Positions 35,479 through 48,589 of a stretch of DNA of 64,000 nucleotides are shown here, piece after piece. The translations under genes and the position numbers were made by a program. Source of the stretch: Paragorgia papillata (taxonomy: Eukaryota; Cnidaria; Anthozoa; Scleralcyonacea; Coralliidae); the NCBI GenBank assembly GCA_035771165.1, contig JAWNZC010000467.1, positions 527,001 to 591,000 of the forward strand, written 5' to 3'. Below the pieces are notes generated by a model that saw only the letters and a program-made list of their open reading frames with translations, searched no databases and was not told where the DNA came from. Each line of letters starts with the position of its first letter. The stretch's first letter is position 1.

Positions 35479-38400
35479 TTATTGTGGTTCTACAGTGAAT
35501 GGTAAATTAATTGGATCTCGATGCATGCGTTGCCTTTTGGAACCCTTATCACGTATTGGCAGGAATGACCGACCAGCTGTGAAGATTGATGGAGCTTCCC
35601 TTCTGTTGATTTTGAGGTTGTGAATCCGCAAGGGATGTTGTTCTGGTTGTATATTTGAGGCAACAGGTGGTGATTCATCAAATGATTCATATGTCTCATC
35701 TGGGCCTTTAAACCGCTCATTTAATGACCAATAATAAAATGGCAAATCATCATCCATCTTCATAGTAAATTATCTAAAATATAAAGATACAGTAAAATAA
35801 CAAGAAAAATTAAAATATAAAAATACTTGACGTATCAGTTGTATTTGGTTAGATTAAATTAATTTTTAAGATAAACTTCATGCAATGGCAAATGCATTCC
35901 AGCTATACCTGCATATTTTTCCAGTGGTACTTGAATTCCTTCAATGTGAAAGTACAGCCAAGTTTTTGATGGCACAAGGAAAAGAAGCATTCAACATCAT
36001 CTGTTGTACTGGCTCTTGGATGTTCTTCCCATCCAATGGTTTCATTTTCACATCTTCGATATTCCTGGCTCTCAATGTTGGCGGTTATGGCAATTAGGGT
36101 TTCTCGGCTGAAGCCTCGGATTCCTTGAAATGGTCTATAATTATAATTACAAAAATAAAAATATTTATGTGTTGGTTCCTAGTTAGATAATTTCCAGCCC
36201 CCAATGTCTTTTATGCATAGTGCTTGGTACTGTAAGTATTAGCAGCTCACCACTGTGCTAGTAATGTATCATAATCATACAATTTACCTGTTTATATCAA
36301 TGGACGATAAGTCATAATCGGTGTTGTGCCATGGAAACAACTCATCCAGCAAATAATTGAGCATCTCATAATTGGCTTTAGATCTATTCAGTTGGGACAC
36401 TCCTCTTCCATCAGATGCTTCATGCCATCTTGCCACGATTTTTACATATTCGGCCTCTGTTTTATGTCCTTTCTCATTTAAAAATTTGGCTACATGAAAA
36501 GAAAGAAGTTTCTCCGCATCAGTTACTGACTGCTTTCGCTTGCCTACAAGAGCTGTATGGGTCAGACCAGTTGTGGGATCTCTCATATTGCCTCATGAAA
36601 AGCATCCAAGTTTAATTTTAAATATGCACCCTCCCTTGTGTGCTTTGCTATTCGCTTCAGAATTTGGCAGTGGTCTTCCCTTTCATGGTGGATGATTCCT
36701 GGGATTGGGTCAGTCTCTGGTACATAAATGGTGGGTTGAGAAATCAATTCCTTTTTCTTTCCAAGCAGCAACAGCTTGTTGAAAGAATAGGGTACCAATG
36801 AGTGAACGAAGGCAGTCAAGAAATGATTCAGGGATGTTACGTCTGAATGTGTGTGGTGTATGACCAACAGGGACCAACATGTGACGGATGTTTTCCACAA
36901 CCTCAATCAAGTCCAAACCATTACTTTGACTCAAACAAATTGACTCAACTACTTCCCTAGGTATGGCTGAATAGGGGTGTACAGCAGTGACTTCACCATT
37001 TGTATCTGAAAGAATTATTTTCAAACAAAGAAAGTTGTTGTTGATATTATTGTTGTTGTTGTTACTATACTATTGTTTTTATTATTACTGAGACAAAATG
37101 AATTTTACAATTTGATGTTTCTTTAGAATTTGCTGTATGGGGGTACCGAATAATTATAGAAATAGTAATTATTTTCTTACCCTTAATATATTCAAGCATT
37201 CTTAACAGGGATTTCTTCGACAGCTGTTTAACTGATTTTCTGGCATCATGGATGAGCTGCCAAATATGGAGGTCTTGTTTCTCCCTGAGTTCTAAGTGAA
37301 CTGAATTCACCATCAGTGACCGTTCCTAAATAAATGATTATAGAGAGTTGCTGTTCTCAGTATTTCATTACTATTACATACATAATTTGTATTGTGACAA
37401 GGCCTACCTACAACTTTCAAATTCTGCCCTGTCATAGCCATTTTCACCTTGTTCACAAGTACCCGCAAGCTTTTGTCAGCAAGTGATGTGTATGGAACAT
37501 ATTGTACTGGAACAGCGTATGGTTTCATATTCCTTCGTTCATCAGACACCATTGTGACGAGGACATGGGTTGCTGGAGGTTGTCTTTTTTTCTTAAACAA
37601 GTCTCGAAGGTAGGTAAGAAATTCTGGGTGTATGTGTTTGAATTGGAAAATAAATGACTTAAAACAAAAAGCATCTGGACTTAAAAATGCAGACAGGTTC
37701 TGGATGATGTTGTGCAAGCGCTGACAATTTTCCAGAAGTTTACTAAATTCCACTACTTCCCAGTTTAGCTCTTCCAGACGTTGTTCAGGTGACTCCACAT
37801 TGTCATACTTCTCCTGGTACTCTTTAAGTGAAGTTGACAGTCCAGCTTCTAGAAACCCCTTGTCCTCTATCAACCTCAGTTGAATTCCCTGGAGAAGTGA
37901 AGATGTCTCGTTGGGGGAGGAATGCACTTTAAGGCAATGAGTTATCCCACCCTTTCTAACTGAATACTGATCGTTGAGCTGGCCAAGTTTGCCATCTCCA
38001 AGATCAACATCTCCATTCCACTCACCCCTTGCAGACTCAAATAAGGCACCCTTTACATCTGTGGCATCAGCCTTTATCCAAAACCGAGCATCTTTATGTG
38101 AGAGCAGCAATCTTCTGATAGTCTCTCCCTTAAAGACAAATCAATGCAAATAGGTGAAATTATTGAGGACTACACGAATTAGGATGCAATCAGCAGGGGT
38201 TAGAAAATATTTTGGGCCCAATTTGCCGGAATGAGAAAAAAGAGAGCAACTTTTAGAATATCATATAAAGATCTTACCTTTTGAAACGCAGTTTTTCAAT
38301 CGAAACAGCGCCAACGAAAATATCTATAATTTGATCATCAACTGTCACGCTCCGAACCAAGGGAAGAAAACTAAACGCAATGCATTGTGGGAAGAGCTTC

Positions 38401-40568
38401 GTACCTCCTCTGGGGTTCTGCTTTGTATGGGGCTGTTTTTGGCTGGCTCAGGCAGCAATGCGTTACAACATGTATAACATTGAACTTACACACACATGGG
38501 ATTGTTATGCCATCTGCAGCTATTCCACTCCACATTTGTCCTCTGAACAGGTGGTTAAAGCGATGGGCTAGCTCTGACACCATAGTTGGATGCCATAATG
38601 CATAGTCTCTGGGCATGGTTATCTTTAAAAAACAAATTTTTTTTTATAACAAACATAACATGGAACCAGTATAATCCTTGAGATATGAAACATTTCATAC
38701 CGATACAAAATGTACACCTACTGTACAGTGTGACACCTTTCTAACCTGTTGTGAGTTTTTGCATGTAAAGAACTCGATTTGGTACTGAACCAATCCAAAT
38801 GGCATGAGATTCATTTGCATTAGAGTACCTGAACCACCAGGCCTTTGTTTACCAACACATTGGGCAAATTTAAACAAAAGATTACTTTTTTTGTTCTGTT
38901 GTAAATTTTCCATTGCCACAAGGGACAGAGAAATGAATTTTGAGGGGTGTGATGTTATTCCTTTCCTTTCAGCAATGTCCAGGAACATGTTGTCTAGCAC
39001 ATCAACTATTTCATCAGTTCCCAACAAGAGTTGTATCATTTTAATCAAAATAATGAGTGCCCTGGCTCCACTTTTTTCCAGTAGCTTAGAACAACGGTAC
39101 AATACTGAGTCCACAGGGTTGTCTTCTACATGACGGACATCAGTAGAAGTAGATGGTGTGCTGTCAGAGTTCAAACTGGTTTCACATTCGTAATCAATGC
39201 CATATTCCTGCACCACTGCTTCTAATGTTCCTTTTTTTTGATCGAACAGCATGTGCTGGACAACAAATGAACATAATTTTTCTAAGTTAATATTATTTAC
39301 AATACGAGTGGTCATGTTGTTCTCAGATTATTTGAGAAAAGGCTCAATTTCAGTGTGCCAGACAAACCTTGTTTGTAAGTAAATTATTCATTATTGGTCT
39401 ATAAACTCTATTACTATAACAGAATTCTAACAGGTTAAGGTATACAGTACTAGTATTCGGTATACATGCACTGATTAAAAATTAATTTCTTTTGAATCTT
39501 CTTTGTGAATAACCATTAGCAATATTTGTGAACGTGCAACAATTAGCAATATTCCATGCTCTCTGACAGTGTACATATTTACAATGATATTTATCAAAAT
39601 AAGAGAATAAAGGTGGAATCGAACCGACCTCGACAAAAACGTTCACCAGAATTATTCTTAACACACTTAAAGGACATGAAATATTGCAAATAATGTGATC
39701 TTTATTACTGCTAGTGCACAAAGAAAACGGCACCAAATTATTTTAAAAATTAGCAAAAATGTTCACCTGTTCTTTCAGATTCTCCACATGTCTCTTTAAG
39801 AAAATGAGCAGCATTTTCCCAGTAAGGATGTTGCTTTCGCAGTGAAGGCCACTCACTTTGTGTTTCTTGAAGATCTTTCTGCAACGCAATGAATCGGACA
39901 AGAGCGATATCTTCTTGCTTTGACCAAGCACCTTGCCTTACTTTGCGTTTGGCCTGGAATGATGTCGAAGCTGAAGGGCTTTCTCTGACCTATAGAAAAC
40001 AAAATACGAAACATTGAGTACATTTTGACTTAAACTAAAACTGTTAATAGACTGTGGATTACCTTGTCATTCGAGGAACCAACTGGAAACAAAGATCGAC
40101 GGGAATATCCGTGTTCGTTTGGAGGAACTAGTCTTGTTTGCTTCTCTTTGTGCGGAGTATCTCCTGTTGAAATGTGTGGCCTCTCGTTGCCATAATACCC
40201 AAATTTCAACGGAAAATTTCGCGACGAAAACGTGGAGCCTTAAGGAGCCTTTTTATAACTTCAGACGAGATAAATATCGAAGTTTACGAGTAGAACAAAA
40301 AATAGATGATTTCTCAAAAGAAGACTGCCAAGCACTGTGGTAATTTATGCACGATTTCGCAGTGTCATGTTCGAATAATCTTGCATCGATTGCAAATTCC
40401 AACGATTTTGTCCAATAGTTAGTCAGGACTGGCAAATTTAACATAATAAATTCGAAAATGATATAATTATTTATCCACCACGCATATTTTAACCGTCCAA
40501 TTTGCTTGGAGCATGTCTTCATGACACAGTTTGTACAAAGCAACTGCGGTCCGCAAAGACGACGCCAT
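35479..40568 (-). CDS. Large multi-exon gene with SANT-like N-terminus, function unknown
   Basis: Minus-strand exons placed by GT-AG and frame are 39991-39767, 39281-38746, 38622-38494, 38128-37412, 37325-37181, 37005-36288, 36134-35909 and 35757-35479 (stop). The first exon is uncertain; an ATG at 40568 (MASSLRTAVALYKL) is a candidate. Exon 39991 has a Myb/SANT-like segment (GAWSKQEDIALVRFIAL, SEWPSLRKQHPYWENAA). Later motifs are KGALFESARGEWNGDVDLG, HHEREDHCQILKRIAKHTRE, HWHEASDGRG-like ARWHEASDGRG, HPRASTTDDVECFF and DDDLPFYYWSLNERF. I recognise these as a family of uncharacterised, often multicopy cnidarian proteins, probably transposon-associated. In exon 37005-36288 two frameshifts (near 36725, and an AT duplication near 36586) cancel out, so it is a decaying copy or an assembly error. 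Confidence 0.6.
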
Positions 40569-40659
40569 CTTGTTTTAATAATGATTTATTGGTTCCGGTG
40601 CATTGTGGGATGGGCCTTATACCTTCTCTGAGTGAATGTTCATTGTGAATGCGTGATCA

Positions 40660-40720
40660 ATTATCGATAGTTATTGATAGTTATCGATAGTTATAGATAG
40701 TTATCCCACTAGTTATCACA
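40660..40720. repeat. Short tandem repeat of ATCGATAGTT type
   Basis: About five imperfect units of (A)TCGATAGTTAT / TTGATAGTTAT. It is a microsatellite-like patch upstream of the minus-strand gene start. Confidence 0.7.
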
Positions 40721-40786
40721 TACCAATGAACATTTTTACCCCACAATTTCCTCTCTTCAAAGCCCTGCCCACTTTACGTTGTTTAA

Positions 40787-41412
40787 GGTGGCTCCATGCA
40801 GTTTCGTGAAAAATGGAAAATACAAGTTTGAGAGTCCAAAACACGTGATTAAACAATTCGGAAAAAGAACAAAACTAAATGTTATGCATAGTTAAACAGT
40901 CTGACAATCAAAAACTGTTACCAAATAAATACCAACAGTAGCAACAATGACGTTTCAAAATGACTGCCAATTACCATTCAAACTAATTTAATTCTGAAAA
41001 AACTTTGGTGACCCCCAATATTTTTTTCTTTAAAACTTTTCTTGAAGTATGAGTAATCAATAGGCCGATTTAAAAAAAATTCTGTAGAACGAATTCTTTT
41101 AAAAATTACCAAACATGATTTTTCCGGGGAAAAAATTATTCGTTCTACAGAATTTTTTTAATGAAAAAAAAATTGGGGGTCACCAAAGTTTTTTTTCGAA
41201 TTAAATTAGTTTGAACGGTAATTGGCACCCATTTTGAAACGTCATTGTTGCCATAGCAACAACTGTTGCTATTTCTTTGGTAACAGTTTTTGATTGTCAG
41301 ATTGTTTAACTATGCATAACATTTAGTTTTATTGTTTTTCCGAATTGTTTATGTACGTGTTTTGGACTCTCAAACTTGTATTTTCCATTTTTCAAGAAAC
41401 TGTGGAGCCACC
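40787..41412. mobile_element. 626-bp near-complete foldback with TTAA duplication
   Basis: The ends GGTGGCTCCA and TGGAGCCACC are bounded by TTAA (40783-40786, 41413-41416). The two arms pair along almost their whole ~300-bp length and turn at a centre around 41100 (TTCTGTAGAACGAATT and its complement). Such DNA would form a long hairpin, or its transcript a dsRNA. The end motif GGTGG links it to 17800-19071. Confidence 0.85.
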
Positions 41413-41527
41413 TTAAGACAGTTGGATAAAGCATGTAACGCGTCTCTTGGAACAATGAATTTTGGGTGTGTCAAGGTATAAGTGTGCTGTTGGGGCGCTG
41501 TCAGATTGCTGCTCATGCTTTATCTAT

Positions 41528-42211
41528 GGGCGCTTTCCTTTTGAGCAATCCAAATCCAGATTTCAAAATCGCATTTTCGATTTACTATTCCATTTTCCAA
41601 AAGCTGAAAAATAATTCGAATCTAGTGAATCGGTAGGCGAACGTGGATTTTTCGGATTTTATCTCAATCCAGATTGACATTTTTCGTTCTTTTGCAATTA
41701 ACTTTTCTGACCGCTGACCACGGCAATTGTGAAGACGGCTCGTGAGGTAAAATGGCGGAGAAAGAACAAGGTGAGTACTTCTAGACGATGAATTTTATTA
41801 GTCTACAGTCCAAATACCATTGTTGTTGTCAATTAGCCAGTAGAGACTAATAGCTAAGATGCCCCCTTGTTATTTTTTAACTTTGTAGGAACACCTACAG
41901 TACGTTTGTTACTACAGGATATTTGTCTGAAAAGACATTGTGGCCATCCTTTTTCTGCATCAAGTAAAGGTCTACATTGCAAAGATAATGGAGCATGCTC
42001 GTTTTATTCAACGGACGAATATTCCAAGCCTGAGAAAAATGACAATGGACTTCGTCTGAAGCCATTTCTCTTGGCCGCCATTTTCCAGCTTTTGCGCCCG
42101 CGTCAGGTTCACAAGCTGACCAGCGCAGCAAGTCCGTTCCATTTATTAACAAAATCTGAAAAATCCAAATCTCAACAATCTGGATTTGGATTGCTCAAAA
42201 GGAAAGCGCCC
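41528..42211. mobile_element. 684-bp inverted-repeat element carrying a gene start
   Basis: The ends GGGCGCTTTCCTTTTGAGCA and its complement are flanked by TAT on both sides (41525-41527, 42212-42214). Arms continue with AATCCAAATCCAGATT. Inside is an ATG followed by a splice donor (see 41752-42256), so the element appears to carry a captured gene 5' end. Confidence 0.75.
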
Positions 42212-42256
42212 TATTACGTACATATATGTTATTTACCGGCTGGGAGGTCCGTATAG
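41752..42256 (+). CDS. Putative captured first exons inside an inverted-repeat element
   Basis: Exon 1 at 41752-41770 (MAEKEQ) ends at a GTGAGT donor. An acceptor TTTGTAG at 41882-41888 leads into an open frame to 42256 (TPTVRLLLQDICLKRHC...). The frame reads through the right terminal repeat, so its C-terminus is transposon sequence. No domain is recognised. The context TAAAATGGCGGAG looks like a genuine metazoan start site, which suggests gene capture. Confidence 0.3.
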
Positions 42257-42372
42257 AGAAATATTTCCCAAGGTCTCAAAAACTGCCCGAGGCCGTAGGC
42301 CGAGGGTCGTTTTTGAGACCGAGGGAAATATTTCTCTATACGGACCGACCAAAACGGTAAATAACATATTTA
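42226..42372. repeat. Hairpin with TTATTTACCG / GGTCCGTATAG arms
   Basis: Arms of ~65 bp (ATGTTATTTACCG, GGTCCGTATAGAGAAATATT) meet at a GAGGCCGTAGGCC centre. The GGTCCGTAT motif recurs at 43290-43378. From 42373 to 43289 I see no supported gene. Confidence 0.7.
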
Positions 42373-43289
42373 TTTTTTTTATTAATCGTACGATTTATAA
42401 TTTACATAATTAAGTAAATTAACATAATTGAATTGCGTAATCGAGATGACGTTCACGTGATATTCAAAAGTCCAAAGCTTATCGTTCGACAGTAAACAAC
42501 TGCCGACATGCAGTCTGACAGGGAAGCTTGGAACCTCTTTTGTGATAAAAAAAACCAGTCAAAACCTGAAGATCTAGTTACGAAGAAAGTCAGAATGCAG
42601 TCCTAGTGTTTTTAAAGTTTAGTTGATAAAGATTCTTCGTCGTTCTTCTTCGTCGCTTGCTCGTTTTTGGCTGTTCGCTTGGGGAATCGCTTTCCATACT
42701 CGGCTGACTGCATGGAAATTGAAAGTGGGTCGTTCGAGTTTGAAGACGAAAATGCTTGTAGTAAGCCATTTGTAACTTTTTTCAAAGACATGATACGATG
42801 AGGTTGGCATGTGGAAAATATTTTAGTAAAGGGTAAAGACTTGTAGCGGTTTTGTTGAGTATAGTTGGACAACAGAAGAACGACAGTTTAGTAAAAGGTG
42901 TCAGCTTTTCTGTCATCTCGTGGTATGTTTTTCATATATATATACTTCTATATAGTTTCATTTAGTGATACAAAATACTGTGTTCACAAGTTTATGTATG
43001 TTTTGCCGACCGTTTTAAACTGTTTTCATACGTCGTTGAGCAATAATACTTTAAAACTTTATAAATGTCGCTCGTAAATTTTGCTTTGTCATAGTTTTCC
43101 CAGCGTTTCTTTTAAAATTCGCTGTTTTCACATGCAGTTGTCAAAACCCATTTGGATAATAAAACTCATTTGCATCCCCGTAGCTCTCAGCTAAATATAT
43201 TTGTTCTGTGGCAAGCGAAATAGTTATAAAAATCGATCAATTTTAAATGACAGAGTGTAAAATTTTTTTGTTTTTGTTTTGAAATCCGC

Positions 43290-43378
43290 AGCGGTCCGTA
43301 TCGGGGTCCGTATCGTGTGATACGGACCGCTCGCTAAGCCAATCAGAGCGCGCGAATCAGATGGATACGGACCGCAAA
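43290..43378. repeat. GCGGTCCGTATC inverted-repeat cluster next to a CSDE1 exon
   Basis: GCGGTCCGTATC occurs twice direct and twice inverted within 90 bp. It abuts the CSDE1-type exon at 43391 with a ~12-bp gap, so it lies at the very start of the following intron on the minus strand. Confidence 0.65.
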
Positions 43379-43390
43379 AAAATAAATTAC

Positions 43391-44512
43391 GATCTTGTAC
43401 TTGGAATTGGACATCATCTCCCAGTAACAAGTCACCAATATCACCATTAAACTCGCTGTAGTGAAAAAATATCTACAAGGAGAAAATAGTGTCGAAATAA
43501 AATATTCATAGATATTTCCCAAGTCTTCTGAAGACATCTTGCATGGCTAAGATACTACCATTTGCGATCAACCGTTAGGCGTGACAGTTCAAACGCATTT
43601 GTTTACGTTTCAAACGTGCAAGTTTAACAGGAATATTTTGACGTTTTAAAGTGTATATAACCCCACATTTTTTATCATCTAAATACGTTCTACCTTTGGC
43701 AAATAGTTGAACAACGAAATATTTTTTAGATTGGAGCAAGCTTTATTGCTTTAATAGAGATTTTTGTTTTCAAAATGGTAATGAGATGACGTCAAAGTAG
43801 TCATCATTATCTATACAATATTTATTTGCAGGAGTGACATGACCCAATTCTTCCATTAATGGTGTGTTTGAATAACATGTTCCATATTGTATCAGTTTTT
43901 CCACAAAAATTCTCGGGTAGTTTATCTTGCCAAAAAGAGAAAGAAAGCCAAATGCCTCACATAGACGTCGTCTCATTACTAGAAATGCGAATCGCCAAAA
44001 AACATTGAAGAATAGCTCTAAATCAAAAAAATATTTCACTGAACAACTGTTTGCTCTATGTAGAACGTATTCAGATGAAGAAAAAAATTGGGTTTACACG
44101 AACTTTAACAATAGCTTGATGAATCACCCGCCAATTTTTGACAGGAGATTGATTTGGGTATTGTTGAAACGTCAAATTTTCCAGATAAACTTGCACGTTT
44201 GAAACGTAAACAAATGCGTTTGAACTCTCACGCCTAACTGTTGATCGCAAATGGTAGATTCTTCAAAGTTTGGGCTTGGTAACTTTGTCAACTAACCTCA
44301 CTGACTTTGTCTGCCCTTTCAATAAATCCAAAAGATTCTTTCAATGAACAGACAATGCCATGAACCACGTTAGGTGGAGCTGCTTCTACCAACAATAACT
44401 CAACTGCAGAAACACATCCATTCCTTAATATAAACAAAACATAAGATAATCAACTGTAATACAACAACAACAGCGACAATAGCAGCAGCAACAACAGCAG
44501 CAACAACAACAG

Positions 44513-44544
<32 letters not shown>

Positions 44545-44926
44545 ACAACAGCAGCAGCAACAACAGCAGCAGAAACAGCAGCAGCAACAGCAGCAGCAAC
44601 AGCAGCAGCAACAACAACAACAACAACAGCAACAACAACAACAGCAGCAGCAGAAACAGCAACAGCAGCTCAGCATCAACAACATCAGCAACAACAACAA
44701 CAACAGCAGAAACAACAGCAACAGCAGCAACAGCAGCAACAGCAGAAACAACAGCAACAGCTCAGCAGTAAAACCACCACCACCACCACCACCACCACCA
44801 ACAACAACAACAGCAGCAACAGCAACAACAGAAGCACAAACAGCAACAATAACAGCAACAGCAGCAACAGCAGGGACAACAACAACAATCACCACCACCA
44901 ACAACAGCAGCAATAACACCACCACC

Positions 44927-44958
<32 letters not shown>

Positions 44959-46975
44959 CAACACCAACACCAACACAAACAACAACGATAAACAAACATG
45001 TACACACCTCTTGTTTTCCAAAACAAAAAATGACACTAGGTCACCTTTGTGTAGTTGAGTATTTGCAACAATATCAGAATAAGAAAATGGCAGAAAAAAG
45101 GATTCCTTTTAAAGAAAAACAAGAAACACTCTTAGAGTAGAACAACTAAAATAGGATAGGATATATCCCATGTGCCAAGAAACATTTGGATGAGAGCCAA
45201 AACAATGGAGAAAAACTTACACCATTGACTTGATAACTGACACGACCCGCATCAGAATCACTACCACGAGATGATGGCTTAAAAATATAAAAGTGATATT
45301 AATGTACAGGTTTTACAGCACAAAGAAATTAACCTAAGCAAGTAGTCATTCAGTTCTTCCATCAATCAGTCAGTGTGTGTATACAGGGGGTCCCAAAAAA
45401 TGCCCCCCATCCATTTATGAGGCGCACCCATTGAACTCTAAAAAGACTGGAACGATAAACTCAGGGGGGGATTTTGAAGCCAGTGCCAGTCCCTTTGCAG
45501 GTAGCTCCCGTGCTTCAAGTTACTTAATTTTCATCCCGCCACATATTTTGTTTGGGACGATAACAAATTACTCCAAAACAACGGATTGAAATACATTGTT
45601 TTATACGTATGTTTTTAGAAATAGCATTGGCTTCAATTTGATGTATAGTATAAGTTTCCTCGTTATTTTAAACTTTTTAAAATGTAGTAAATGTTCGACC
45701 ATATTTCGCTGGGAAATAACACTAAGAAAGTTGTTGTAGTTTTTCTGAATTTTGAGCTGAAATACTTAACGCTGAACGTTGGGCTCTATATGAAACTGAA
45801 GCTATTGAAAAATGCTATTTGGTATAGAAACTTCAAGACTTTAGCTAAAAGGGAAATAATTAAAATATATAAAAACGAGTGCCATTTTGTTTGCCGAACG
45901 TTACAAAATGGCAGTCGTTTTTATATTTTTTAATTATTTCCCTTTTAGCTAAAGTCTTGAAGTTTCTATACCAAATAGCATTTTTCAATAGCTTTAACTT
46001 CATATACAGCCCAACGTTCAGCGTTAAGTATTCCAGCTCAATTGGCTTCATTCATTCATAGGGCCTGACTTATGGAGTTAGCGTTCCAGTTTACTTAGAG
46101 TTCAATGGGTGCACCTTCTTTAATTATGGTACAAGTAAATTTTTATATCACGCCGAAAGCCCATCCCTCCTTCTTTGTTGTCCGAAATTTTCAGAGCTAA
46201 GTAGTTATCTACTCGTTTCTTGTAGTCATTTAAAGAGGCAACATCAAAATTTGAACTTGTCCAAATTATGTATGCTACGTCAAGATTTGGAAATCTTCTC
46301 CTAAAGGCTTCCCTTGTCCTTGTTGGGCTTCTTGTTTCATGACAGGAAAGTCCCTCGCAGCAGGATGCTTTTATTTCACTATTTCATTTTGGATGGATAG
46401 TGACATCATACATGTATATCGACCATAATTAGAAATGTTCCTAGCAACGGTCAACCAGTATCATCTCACAAAATCTCTCGCGTTTCACTCCCCCTTCTAT
46501 TTATCTTCCTTCCGACCGTTATTTAATTTTCGGAACGCGCTCGGGTTTCCTTCGGCCCCGTAACCCGCGCCTGCGATACGCTAATGATATATACCGCATT
46601 ATTCAAAATGGCTGAATATAAATGAAGGAACTCCGAATAAAGAAGAAGAAACACAGGTCAGTCTGGCGTGCTCTCTTGGGCGAGTCAGTCACTTACAGAT
46701 TTAGGATAGCTGTTGTATCTTGCAAGTTTTGCTTCCATCTCAACTTTACCACTCTTTCGTTCTTTACTCTTAACCTAAAACATTATTAGTATTTCTGTAA
46801 CACACCATAACCATTAAAATACTACACCAATCAATTTAAATTGAAATCATTTGAAAACTAAATAATTTGCAGTCACTAACTTCAAATGTGACACTTCCTG
46901 CCTCGAGTTTGAATATACGACAAGCAATCGGTTTCCCTGTTCGCGAATCTGATGTCACTTCAAACTCAACTGGAT
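43391..46975 (-). CDS. csde1: CSDE1/UNR homologue, six consecutive internal exons
   Basis: Exons on the minus strand are 46975-46881, 46774-46697, 45277-45221, 45105-45008, 44423-44297 and 43472-43391. Phases agree at every joint. The peptide runs PVEFEVTSDSRTGKPIAC, VEMEAKLARYN, RGSDSDAGRVSYQVNG, ESFFLPFSYSDI, LHKGDLVSFFVLENKR, HGIVCSLKESFGFIERADKV, IFFHYSEFNGDIGDLLLGDD. That is the end of the first cold-shock domain, a non-canonical domain and the next full one in CSDE1 (upstream of N-ras), a cytoplasmic RNA-binding regulator of translation and mRNA stability. The FGFIER and FFHYSEF RNA-binding motifs are intact. Exons for the first half of domain 1 (expected above 46975) were not found. 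The rest lies below 43391, possibly including 22092-22164. The donor at 43390 is the least certain site. Confidence 0.85.
43555..44257. mobile_element. Inverted-repeat element in a CSDE1 intron
   Basis: The ends CTACCATTTGCGATCAAC and its complement begin ~90-bp inverted repeats that also share AACGCATTTGTTTACGTTTC. It fills most of the 824-bp intron between exons 44423-44297 and 43472-43391. No target duplication was clear. Its interior open frames have no recognised motif. Confidence 0.75.
44456..44990 (+). repeat. ~530-bp CAA/CAG (with CCA) trinucleotide repeat
   Basis: A long imperfect run of CAA and CAG triplets with CCA stretches near 44775-44800 and 44890-44940. It lies in the CSDE1 intron between exons 45105-45008 and 44423-44297, ending ~33 bp from the acceptor. 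In the pre-mRNA it is UUG/CUG/UGG-rich. The poly-Leu, Gln and Cys frames it produces are not genes. Confidence 0.95.
45421..46115. mobile_element. Foldback element with 286-bp near-perfect palindrome
   Basis: The outer ends share CACCCATTGAACTCTAA in inverted orientation (45421, 46115). Inside, 45754-46039 is a hairpin with ~140-bp arms (GAGCTGAAATACTTAACGC and its complement) around an AAATGGCA centre. It sits in the CSDE1 intron between exons 46774-46697 and 45277-45221. Confidence 0.8.
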
Positions 46976-47237
46976 CTAGGAATGAAAAGAAAGAATTTAT
47001 TAATAAAAAGAGCGAGTGTTCATGTCAAATCTCGCATGTTGTTTCCCCTTGTAGACGATTGAAAGTTTTTGATCTGATCGAAACGAATGACTGAAGTCAA
47101 TCCACGCAGTGGAATTGGATTGACTTGAGATTCAAGCAAGGATCGACTTGAATGTCTCCAATCTGATTCATCTAAACACGGTTTCACTTGGAAATGACTT
47201 GATACGCATGAGTGAAGTTGGTGCGTGTCGTGCTAAT

Positions 47238-47658
47238 GGCCTGGCCAAACGCTTTCAACATCGCATTCAACATCATTGAACATTGTTGAACGATGTTGAA
47301 TAATGTTGAAAGCACGAGTGGCCAAATGAATTCAACATCGTTCAACATTCATGAATGACAATTAATTGAACACGGGCTACCACAAAAGCTGGAATCGACA
47401 ATATCCTGCATGGCGCATGTCTCTATTCAACAAAGTTGAATGAAATGTGGCCAAATGCGTTCAATACCTTTCAACATTTTGAGAACAATAGAAATGTTGA
47501 ACGAAAATTTGAACATGTTCAAATTTCGTTCAACATCATTCAACACCATTCAACAACGTTCAACATCATTCAACAGGGGTGGCCAAACGCTTTCAACATG
47601 TTGAATTCAACAATGTTGAACGATGTTGAATGAAATGTTGAAAGCGTTTGGCCAGGCC
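47238..47658. mobile_element. MITE made of TTCAACATTG-type motifs
   Basis: The ends GGCCTGGCCAAACGCTTTCA and its complement enclose dozens of variants of TTCAACATCG / TTGAACGATG at roughly 10-12 bp spacing. TAAT lies outside on the left and TTAA on the right, so a TTA/TAA-type duplication is possible but not exact. Confidence 0.75.
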
Positions 47659-48589
47659 TTAAATGGCAGACATTGAGGGAAGCACAGAAAATAGTGTTTC
47701 AAAACCGAAAACAATGTTCCAAGCAGATCGGATTCTCCATGTAAACATTCCCCGATTGACTTCGCTCGCGTTTTTCGATCCGATTGGACTGTCCAGTGCT
47801 GGAAAATGTCCGGAAATTTTTTTGTAAAAGTTTTTCGCAGGAAATTTTTTGTATCTTGCAGGAAATATTTGTCAGTTTTTTTAATCCAAGTCAAAGTTTA
47901 ACACAATTTTGATGGGCACCACCCTTTGATCGAATATCGAGTTTCATATTCGATGACTCATCTTTCTATATTCTTGCCAAACCCAGCGGCGATTTGTAAA
48001 CAATTCGAAAGTGTCTTGAAGGTTTATTACACGACCTTAACCTGTCTAAGTTTCGTATATCCTTGCGCAAATGACGCAACGATTTGTTTTAGAAAACAAT
48101 GAAATATTTATCATTTCAGTATAGTGTTGCTGTTGCAGGCTGCAGCTGTCATTGTGCATTTGCAAGAATGCAAGCTGCTTTTATCTTATTCAACTGTTTC
48201 AGCATTTCGATTTTTGACGCTAGTACTTGTATTACGTAGTATTCAATTGAAAACGTTCGCTATTTCAAAGTATGTATAGATACCACATTCAGATAAATTA
48301 TGGTTTTGAGATACACACTTGCAAGTCTGGTGGTATCATAACTTATAAAATTGAAAAATTCTATCAGGCAGGAAATCGTTAATTTAGTTTAGCAGGAAAT
48401 ATTTATTTTTGGATTTTGCTGCCAGGAAGAAAAATGCTTTATCTAGGACTGGGACTGGCAATCCTCTTCATGTAAACAGGGCCTAAATTTGATGGTGATT
48501 GACTTTAGTGTATATACTAAAAGATGATTCTGTCATTACATGTAGTTTTTACAAGCTTTTCTTCTATGTTTTGTTAGGTTTTATTAAGT
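47659..48589. other. No gene seen
   Basis: AT-rich sequence. The expected first cold-shock exon of the CSDE1 homologue was searched for here and not recognised. Confidence 0.35.
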